A stretch of 11,308 nt of DNA from Chitinophagales bacterium. Lineage in GTDB: Bacteria > Bacteroidota > Bacteroidia > Chitinophagales > UBA2359. Under the pieces are notes generated by a model. It saw nothing but the letters and a program-made list of their open reading frames with translations, made no database searches and was not told where the DNA came from. Made by a program: the position numbers and the translations under genes. Location of the stretch: NCBI GenBank assembly GCA_020629335.1, contig JAHDDN010000144.1, forward strand, positions 1 to 11,308, read 5' to 3'. This document shows positions 6,029 to 11,308 of the stretch, in pieces (positions within the stretch are counted from its first letter, which is position 1; every line of letters begins with the position of its first letter).

Positions 6029-7546
6029 ATGCCTATAGATATCAACAAGATCAAAACGCTAGCTCAGCTTAAAAAGAGCGATTATAAACCGCTAACAATC
6101 AAAGAGGAATTAAGAAAAAACCTCATCCAATCCATACAAAATAAAGAAAAAATATTTGATGGAATCATTGGATATGATGATACGGTTATACCTGATATTG
6201 AAAGAGCCATCTTATCTCAACATAATATCCTACTACTAGGACTTCGGGGACAAGCCAAAACACGGATCGCACGTATGATGGTCCAACTCCTCGATGAATA
6301 CATTCCTATCGTAGAAGGCTCAGAGATCAATGATGATCCGCTACAACCACTTTCAAGATATGCCAGAGATATGATCGACGAAAAAGGTGATAAAACACCC
6401 ATCACTTGGGTACATCGCTCTGATCGATATACAGAAAAGCTGGCCACACCTGATGTTTCTGTCGCCGATCTAATCGGAGATGTAGATCCTATCAAAGCAG
6501 CCACCTTGAAACTGCCTTATTCTGATGAAAGAGTGATTCACTTTGGATTAGTGCCTCGATCCCACCGTAGCATATTCGTAATCAATGAGTTACCTGATCT
6601 ACAAGCCCGAATTCAAGTAGGCTTATTCAATATCCTCCAAGAGGGAGACATACAGATTAGAGGATTTAAATTGCGCCTCCCTATCGATCTGCAATTCGTC
6701 TTTACCGCCAATCCAGAGGATTACACCAACAGAGGGAGCATCGTTACCCCTCTGAAGGATAGAATCGAAAGTCAAATTTTAACGCACTACGCACCGACTA
6801 TTGAGCTGTCAAGGGAAATTACAGAGCAAGAAGCCAAACTCAATAGCGAGCAAGAAGAATTGATCCAAATCAACGATATCACCAAGAATATGGTGGAGCA
6901 AATCGCTTTTGAAGCCAGAAAAAGTGAATTTGTAGACGCTAAAAGTGGAGTTTCTGCCCGTATGACCATCACCGCTATGGAAAATCTCGCCAGCACAGCA
7001 GAGCGCCGTATGCTCATCAATGGGGAGAAAAAAACCTATATCCGATTAAGCGATTTTTGGGGAGTCATTCCAGCCATCACAGGAAAAATTGAGCTGGTCT
7101 ATGAAGGCGAACAAGAAGGGCCATTCTTAGTGGCACAAAATCTCATCGGTAAAGCCGTTCGCAATACCTTTACCAAGCTTTTCCCTGATCCAGAAATGCT
7201 CAAAAAAGCCAAAAAATCAAGTCCTTATCAAAGCATCATCGATTGGTTCGCCGACAATAATGGCCTCCAACTAATGAATGATATACCAGATCAGGAATAC
7301 GCCGAAACCCTACATTCCATCCCAGGTTTATCAGATTGCGTAGGCATGTATCACCCAAGAGTCAATAAACAAGAGCACCTTTTCCTCATGGAATTTGTCC
7401 TCCACGGCCTGGCAGAATACTCCCTCGTCAGCAAGACACCCGTTCAATCAGGTTTCGAGTTCAGCGACCTATTCAACAGCATCTTCAGCGGCGATAGCAG
7501 CGGCTTCAAGTTCGAAGAGGACGACGAAGATGATAATTACTATTAG
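6029..7546 (+). CDS. Chelatase/MoxR-like AAA+ ATPase
   Basis: A 505-residue cytosolic AAA+ ATPase. Visible motifs: Walker A G71-LRGQA-K77-T78, Walker B 'SIFVINELPD' (181-190) with Asn186-Glu187 where most relatives have Asp-Glu, sensor 1 in 'FTANPEDYTNRG' (N228), and arginine finger R245 in 'TPLKDRIESQ'. This motif set resembles, from memory, the actinobacterial Rv0958-type ATPases annotated as 'magnesium chelatase', which also sit next to a VWA gene. By analogy it would form a ring that remodels a client bound through the VWA partner; the client is unknown. The C-terminal part (about 330-490) is family-specific, and the protein ends in an acidic tail EEDDEDDNYY. The ATG at 6029 is chosen because it lies just after the VWA stop; an in-frame TTG at 5963 would overlap the VWA gene by 41 bp. 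No Shine-Dalgarno sequence is seen and no terminator immediately follows. Confidence 0.88.
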   Translation: MPIDINKIKTLAQLKKSDYKPLTIKEELRKNLIQSIQNKEKIFDGIIGYDDTVIPDIERAILSQHNILLLGLRGQAKTRIARMMVQLLDEYIPIVEGSEINDDPLQPLSRYARDMIDEKGDKTPITWVHRSDRYTEKLATPDVSVADLIGDVDPIKAATLKLPYSDERVIHFGLVPRSHRSIFVINELPDLQARIQVGLFNILQEGDIQIRGFKLRLPIDLQFVFTANPEDYTNRGSIVTPLKDRIESQILTHYAPTIELSREITEQEAKLNSEQEELIQINDITKNMVEQIAFEARKSEFVDAKSGVSARMTITAMENLASTAERRMLINGEKKTYIRLSDFWGVIPAITGKIELVYEGEQEGPFLVAQNLIGKAVRNTFTKLFPDPEMLKKAKKSSPYQSIIDWFADNNGLQLMNDIPDQEYAETLHSIPGLSDCVGMYHPRVNKQEHLFLMEFVLHGLAEYSLVSKTPVQSGFEFSDLFNSIFSGDSSGFKFEEDDEDDNYY

Positions 7547-7592
7547 GATTTGATGAATTAGTTGATTGGTTTATTAGTATATTTGGGGCTTC

Positions 7593-7666
7593 CCCCTTTA
7601 TAATTTTTTATCGGCCTGTAGGGGCGCACCTATGTGTGCGCCCTCCGATAAAAAATTATAAAGGGG
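7593..7666. repeat. Nested hairpin: perfect 22-bp inverted repeat around a GC stem
   Basis: The outer arms 7593-7614 and 7645-7666 are perfect reverse complements over 22 bp, running from CCCC through an AT-rich middle to CGG. Inside, GGGCGCAC (7622-7629) pairs with GTGCGCCC (7636-7643) around a 6-base loop. The inner motif GTAGGGGCGCACC...GTGCGCCC resembles a palindrome dispersed in many bacterial genomes (recognised from memory). There is no terminal T tract, so it is not a classical terminator, though it could shape the 3' end of the ATPase operon mRNA. Confidence 0.8.
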
Positions 7667-7683
7667 TCGGGCTGTCCGCTCTC

Positions 7684-7783
7684 ACTCAGCTATTCAGCAG
7701 CTACTCCACTAAGGCATACTTGTCTGCCCTGCGGGCCAGCCTGCGTCTGCCTAAGTTCCGTAAGCTACTTCATCACGCTGAGT
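7684..7783. repeat. GC-rich folded block inside the element
   Basis: ACTCAGC (7684-7690) and GCTGAGT (7777-7783) form an exact 7-bp outer repeat. An inner stem pairs 7709-7719 with 7745-7755 at about 9 of 11 positions. Flanking words GGGCTGTCCGCT (7669-7680) and CCGCTACCATCCC (7785-7797) resemble, from memory, the ends of a dispersed repeat common in Bacteroidota genomes. A direct repeat AGCTACT also occurs. No coding potential is evident. Confidence 0.5.
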
Positions 7784-7807
7784 ACCGCTACCATCCCTAA
7801 GCCGAAT

Positions 7808-7835
7808 CTAGCGATGAGTGCATAGCGATTAGCAT
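7808..7835. repeat. Degenerate GCGATGAG-type repeat copies
   Basis: CTAGCGATGAG (7808-7818) is followed by TAGCGAT (7823-7829) and TTAGCAT (7829-7835), then a T run. The first 11 bases are identical to 11218-11228 at the head of the 7-bp tandem array, and both sites end in AGCAT followed by T-rich sequence, suggesting one repeat family. Confidence 0.5.
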
Positions 7836-7931
7836 ATTTTTTTACTAATCCTTTAAACTAAGCCCCAAAGGAGCGTCATATAAAAAAGTATGAGTGCAGC
7901 CCATACTTACACCAGTACTCCAATACCAAAA

Positions 7932-9704
7932 ATGAAAACCCTCGTCCAAATAATCACCCTCCTCCTACTGCTCCCCCTATACGGGCAAGCACAAACAGAG
8001 GTATATCTAAACCTATGCGACGAAAATAAGGACGGCTATGAAGTACAAATAAAAGTCAAAGGAATCACCTCCAAAAGAACCACTTACACCATGCCAGCGA
8101 TCAACTATGGTGGCTACTCCTCAGAAACTCTCAAAAAACGCCTCAATAATTTTAAAGCATATGACAAAGCTGGCAAAAAATTGCCCTTCGACTTTATCAA
8201 TAATGAAGCTATTGAGATATTAAGAGCGGATGAATTAGACTATATCACCTATAAAGTAGAGGATATCTTTAAAGGACAAGAAGCACTCATACTCAATCAC
8301 TACCAATATGTGGGCTATTTTGAAAAGCAAGACGAGGCCGCTTATCAAGTACGCATCTGTAGGCCAGAAACAAGCTTATATGCCGCTACCAGCTTAGACA
8401 AAAGCAGTTCAGACGAAACAATAGATGCCTTCGAAGCTCATAATTACTACGAGTTGTTTGATACCCCTATTATGTACTCACAAGCAGATACGGCTTCTTT
8501 TATGGTGGAGGGGATTCAAATGCAAGTGGCGGTTCATGCGCCAGAACAAAAAGTGACGGCTGAAGAATTGAGTCCTTTGATTCAATCCTTAGTCGAGAAT
8601 ATACATGCACATACAAGTGTACGACCTGAAAAATTTCATTTCATCTTCTACTTTGAAGAGGGAAATGATTATGAAAAGTATAATCCTGCTCAATTCAAAG
8701 GGCAAATGCATGCTCAATCCACCTTTTTTATCTTACCGCTGATCCAAAATAGAACAAGACTACATCAGCTTATAAGGGAAATTGCCACACACGAATATCT
8801 GCATTTATTGACTCCTTTTCATTTGCGCAGCCATAATATGCGGCACCTCAATTTTGCAAAGTCCAGCATGTCTAAGCACCTATGGTTATATGAAGGTGCC
8901 GTAGAATACTTTAGCCAGTGGTTATTAATGCGAGGTCAATTTATGTCAGAACAACAGTTTTGGGAAGATATGCAATCTAAACTCATCATGGCAGAGCGCT
9001 TTCCCAATATGTCGCTAAGTAAAAGCAGCGAAAATATATTCGAGAAAAAACATCAACGCAACTTAGCTAACTTCTATAATAGAGGGGCTTTAATTGCTAT
9101 GATGATGGATATGCTCATCTTAGAAAAAACGAATGGAGAAATGAGCTTAATGAAAGCCATAGATTCCTTAGCTCAGAAATATGGGCCTGATGAGCCATTT
9201 TATGATGGAGATTTGATGACCGAATTAGCTGAGTTAACACATAGTGATGTTCACCTCCTCTATAAGGACTTCATAGAAGGGAAAAAAGAATTGCCTTTGA
9301 GTGGCTTTGTCAATACCGTCGGTTATTCTTATGAAGAAGAATATAATGCTACCCAATGCACCTTCGGCAATTTTCAATTGCGCAGTAGTAAAGGTAATGA
9401 CTTGGTGTACTTCTATGCTGTCAAGCCCAATGAATTGGGCATCCTCAATGGCGACTACCTTAAAAAATTCAATGGCCAAGAAGTTAATGCTGCTAATATC
9501 GAAATTATCAAGAGCTTAATCAGCCATCCGCCTATGCGGAAAAATAGTCGATTAGAAATTATTAGAGCAGGAAAAGAGATGATACTTGAAGGGAAGCCCG
9601 AATGTTCTTATATTTATCAGGAAAAGGTATTTGTTCCTCTCCCTAAGCTAAGTGAGAAACAAGAATTATTGCACAATTTATGGCACTCCATTCCAAAAGA
9701 ATAA
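7932..9704 (+). CDS. Secreted M61-type zinc metallopeptidase
   Basis: A 590-residue protein with a signal peptide (K2, leucine-rich core 7-16, probable cleavage after GQA at 20). The N-terminal region fits the M61 (glycyl aminopeptidase) beta domain, with 'TYTMPAINYGGYSSE' where the family has its conserved mP..PG.Y motif. The thermolysin-like catalytic domain has H287-E-Y-L-H291 as zinc site and E321 in 'LWLYEG' as probable third ligand, followed by 'YNRGALIAMMMDMLI' (383-397), a further family signature. A PDZ-like domain spans about 464-553. M61 enzymes act on N-terminal residues of peptides; the substrate here is unknown and would be extracytoplasmic. The post-HEXXH sequence (LLTPFHLRS) is divergent from the usual WNVKRIRP. 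An in-frame ATG at 7890 would put 14 residues before the signal peptide and is less likely. The GH3 gene follows after 3 bp. Confidence 0.85.
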   Translation: MKTLVQIITLLLLLPLYGQAQTEVYLNLCDENKDGYEVQIKVKGITSKRTTYTMPAINYGGYSSETLKKRLNNFKAYDKAGKKLPFDFINNEAIEILRADELDYITYKVEDIFKGQEALILNHYQYVGYFEKQDEAAYQVRICRPETSLYAATSLDKSSSDETIDAFEAHNYYELFDTPIMYSQADTASFMVEGIQMQVAVHAPEQKVTAEELSPLIQSLVENIHAHTSVRPEKFHFIFYFEEGNDYEKYNPAQFKGQMHAQSTFFILPLIQNRTRLHQLIREIATHEYLHLLTPFHLRSHNMRHLNFAKSSMSKHLWLYEGAVEYFSQWLLMRGQFMSEQQFWEDMQSKLIMAERFPNMSLSKSSENIFEKKHQRNLANFYNRGALIAMMMDMLILEKTNGEMSLMKAIDSLAQKYGPDEPFYDGDLMTELAELTHSDVHLLYKDFIEGKKELPLSGFVNTVGYSYEEEYNATQCTFGNFQLRSSKGNDLVYFYAVKPNELGILNGDYLKKFNGQEVNAANIEIIKSLISHPPMRKNSRLEIIRAGKEMILEGKPECSYIYQEKVFVPLPKLSEKQELLHNLWHSIPKE

Positions 9705-9707
9705 AAT

Positions 9708-11201
9708 ATGGGTATTCGCTCTTTTTTTGCCAAACCATTGGCCCGATATATTTTCCAAAAAACGCAAGCAGACTCCAAGCAAGCGGTAAAAGTCCAAAAA
9801 GATATTTTTCAAAGCTTAATCCGAAAAGCCCAAAATACTCTTTTTGGGAAGGATCATGATTTTGTGTCAATCAAAAATCACCAGGATTATATAAAGCGGG
9901 TTCCTATACGCAATTATGAGGCTTTGCGCCCTTATGTAGAAAGAGTAAAGTTAGGAGAAAGCAATATTCTCTGGCCTAATCAGACAATTTATTTTGCTAA
10001 AACTTCGGGGACTACATCTGGTGCTAAGTATATTCCTATCACTAAAGATTCTATTCCTAACCACATTAATAGTGCAAGAAACGCTTTATTGCTTTATATG
10101 CATCACTCTAAGAATTACGACTTTATAGATCGTAAGCTCATCTTTTTGTCGGGGAGTCCCGTCTTGGATGAGATTGGAGGAATTCCGAGTGGTCGGCTTT
10201 CGGGTATAGTAAATCATCATATCCCCAATTATTTACGGACAAATCAATTGCCAAAGTATGCTACCAACTGTATAGAGGATTGGGAGACGAAAGTAGGAGA
10301 AATTGTCAAAGAGACGATCACACAAGATATGGGCCTCATTAGTGGTATTCCTCCTTGGATGCAGATGTACTTTGATCAGTTAACAGAGCAAAGTGGAAAG
10401 CGAGTAGGCGAACTTTTCCCCAATTTGAGTTTGATCATTCATGGTGGGGTGAATTTTAAGCCTTATCGACAAAAATTGAGTGAATCTTTGGGGCGAGCTA
10501 TTGATATGATAGAGACATTTCCCGCCTCGGAGGGCTTTTTTGCTTTTCAGGAATCACCGCATCATGAGGGATTATTGTTAAATATTAATTCGGGGATATT
10601 CTTTGAGTTTGTGCCTGCTTTGGAAATTTTTAATCCTGATCCACCTCGTTTGAGTTTGGCGGAGGTAGAATTAGGGGTCAATTATGCCCTTATTATTAAC
10701 AATAATGCAGGGCTTTGGGCGTATGATATTGGAGATACGGTGCAGTTTGTGAGTAAAGATCCTTATCGAGTGGTGGTGAGTGGTAGAACTAAGCATTTTA
10801 TCTCTGCCTTTGGGGAACATGTGATTGGGCAGGAAGTAGAGCAATCGCTGCTGAAGGTAGCAGAAGCTAATCGAGTAGCAGTGAGGGAGTTTACGGTTGC
10901 TCCTATGATTGGGCCTGACAATGGGCAATCTTATCATGAGTGGCTGATTGAGTTTGAGGAGATACCAGCAGATTTAGAGGCCTTCGCCTTGAAAATTGAT
11001 GCCGAATTGCAGCAACGCAATAGTTATTATGCGGATTTAATCCAAGGAAAAATTTTGCGGCCATTGGTCATTACTCCCTTGCAAAAACAGGCGTTTCAGC
11101 GCTATATGAAGTCGATTGGGCGCTTGGGTGGGCAAAATAAAGTACCAAGATTGTCAAATGATAGAAAAATTGCGAACGAGTTGTGTAAATTTGCGGTTTA
11201 A
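9708..11201 (+). CDS. GH3-family acyl-adenylating/amido-ligase protein
   Basis: A 497-residue member of the GH3 family, a branch of the ANL (acyl-CoA synthetase, NRPS adenylation, luciferase) superfamily. Visible motifs: phosphate loop 'TSGTTSGAKYIP' (99-110), 'FPASEGFFAFQ' (271-281) as the second nucleotide motif, 'YDIGDTVQF' (339-347), 'VVSGRTKHFISAFGEHV' (356-372) at the hinge to the C-terminal domain, and 'GGQNKVPRL' near the C-terminus. Plant GH3 enzymes adenylate carboxylic acids such as auxin or jasmonate and join them to amino acids; bacterial members, frequent in Bacteroidota, mostly have no assigned substrate. There is no signal peptide, so it is cytosolic. The start at 9708 follows the peptidase stop by 3 bp, so the two are probably translationally linked and co-transcribed. 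Length is somewhat below plant GH3 proteins (about 600) but usual for bacterial ones. Confidence 0.9.
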   Translation: MGIRSFFAKPLARYIFQKTQADSKQAVKVQKDIFQSLIRKAQNTLFGKDHDFVSIKNHQDYIKRVPIRNYEALRPYVERVKLGESNILWPNQTIYFAKTSGTTSGAKYIPITKDSIPNHINSARNALLLYMHHSKNYDFIDRKLIFLSGSPVLDEIGGIPSGRLSGIVNHHIPNYLRTNQLPKYATNCIEDWETKVGEIVKETITQDMGLISGIPPWMQMYFDQLTEQSGKRVGELFPNLSLIIHGGVNFKPYRQKLSESLGRAIDMIETFPASEGFFAFQESPHHEGLLLNINSGIFFEFVPALEIFNPDPPRLSLAEVELGVNYALIINNNAGLWAYDIGDTVQFVSKDPYRVVVSGRTKHFISAFGEHVIGQEVEQSLLKVAEANRVAVREFTVAPMIGPDNGQSYHEWLIEFEEIPADLEAFALKIDAELQQRNSYYADLIQGKILRPLVITPLQKQAFQRYMKSIGRLGGQNKVPRLSNDRKIANELCKFAV

Positions 11202-11207
11202 TAAGAG

Positions 11208-11218
11208 GCGCTTTGCGC
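11208..11218 (+). other. Short GCGC hairpin after the GH3 gene
   Basis: GCGC (11208-11211) and GCGC (11215-11218) form a 4-bp stem around TTT, extendable by one G-T pair. No T tract follows, so it is at best a weak 3' structure and not a convincing terminator. Confidence 0.25.
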
Positions 11219-11220
11219 TA

Positions 11221-11269
11221 GCGATGAGCGATGAGCGATGAGCGATGAGCGATGAGCGATGAGCGATGA
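11221..11269. repeat. Seven perfect tandem copies of GCGATGA
   Basis: The heptamer GCGATGA is repeated seven times without any mismatch, then breaks into GCATTTTTAGTG. The array begins 19 bp after the GH3 stop and lies in a non-coding tail that runs to the window end. Perfect short repeats of this kind expand and contract by replication slippage. Confidence 0.95.
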
Positions 11270-11308
11270 GCATTTTTAGTGCTTATTGTAAATATTTTTA
11301 GTATTTAG

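Larger units (their letters stand above)
7582..7869. mobile_element. MITE-like non-coding element with 10-bp terminal inverted repeats
   Basis: TTTGGGGCTT (7582-7591) and AAGCCCCAAA (7860-7869) are exact reverse complements and bound a 288-bp segment filling most of the 343-bp gap between the ATPase and the M61 gene. Inside, from left to right, are a nested hairpin (7593-7666), a GC-rich folded block (7684-7783) and a short block with GCGATGAG-type copies (7808-7835). The interior is clearly richer in G+C than the neighbouring genes and has no open reading frame of note. No transposase is present and no target-site duplication is seen directly outside the repeats (left flank ends GTATA, right flank begins GGAGC). 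This is therefore either an old MITE-like insertion or a compound REP-like repeat; the terminal match could also be chance. Confidence 0.5.

Noticed and set aside
6217..7020. Antisense reading frames within the ATPase gene
   Set aside because: They have no start context, signal or domain, and lie opposite conserved AAA+ motifs.
4903..7546. Genuine magnesium chelatase (ChlI/ChlD) for chlorophyll synthesis
   Set aside because: No H subunit or tetrapyrrole gene is present, and the Walker B and C-terminal regions differ from ChlI; the name is only a distant family label.
7582..7869. Riboswitch or tRNA-like RNA gene
   Set aside because: No known riboswitch core or cloverleaf could be fitted, and the structure is explained by inverted repeats.
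7890..7931. Upstream ATG of the M61 peptidase
   Set aside because: It would bury the signal peptide behind 14 polar residues. A purine-rich AAAGGAG lies 16 bp before it, but that spacing is too long to be persuasive.
9234..9519. Overlapping frames on both strands inside the M61 gene's PDZ region
   Set aside because: The main frame there has clear PDZ-like content; the others look like chance frames.
11221..11269. CRISPR array
   Set aside because: Seven-base units with no spacers and no cas genes; it is a simple tandem repeat.

Overview
The window looks like ordinary chromosomal DNA from a member of the Bacteroidota. It is AT-rich. Most genes lack a Shine-Dalgarno sequence, and exact TAnnTTTG-type -7 promoter elements precede rpsO and rpoD. 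The primary sigma factor is the short form without region 1.1 that is typical of this phylum, and rpsO, pnp and rpoD lie in the order seen in many Bacteroidota. A closer placement, for example near Saprospiraceae, would be a guess.

Layout: bases 1-327 hold no gene, only a 25-bp palindrome and the terminator of the first gene. A secreted DUF4252 protein is encoded leftward at 328-864. A divergent intergenic region with two dyads and the rpsO promoter follows. Rightward come rpsO (S15), an intrinsic terminator/attenuator, pnp (polynucleotide phosphorylase) and rpoD. The genes pnp and rpoD are each closed by a strong terminator, and the two hairpins share the same 13-bp stem. Next is a two-gene operon encoding a von Willebrand factor A (VWA) protein with an intact MIDAS site and a chelatase/MoxR-like AAA+ ATPase. 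The last pair is a secreted M61-type metallopeptidase and, 3 bp downstream, a GH3-family acyl-adenylating enzyme. The window ends in seven perfect tandem copies of a 7-bp unit.

The least ordinary part is the 343-bp gap between the ATPase and the peptidase. A 288-bp segment in it is bounded by perfect 10-bp terminal inverted repeats. It contains a perfect 22-bp inverted repeat enclosing a second GC-rich hairpin, then a further folded GC-rich block. It is more GC-rich than its surroundings and looks like a non-coding, MITE-like or compound REP-like dispersed repeat. Near its right end it carries an 11-bp sequence that recurs at the start of the terminal 7-bp array.

Functionally, rpsO, pnp and rpoD are core translation, RNA-decay and transcription genes. 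The VWA/AAA+ pair probably forms one ATP-driven cytosolic remodelling machine whose substrate is unknown. The peptidase and GH3 genes are probably co-transcribed, but a shared pathway cannot be read from the sequence. I found no CRISPR array, tRNA, rRNA, transposase or phage gene.
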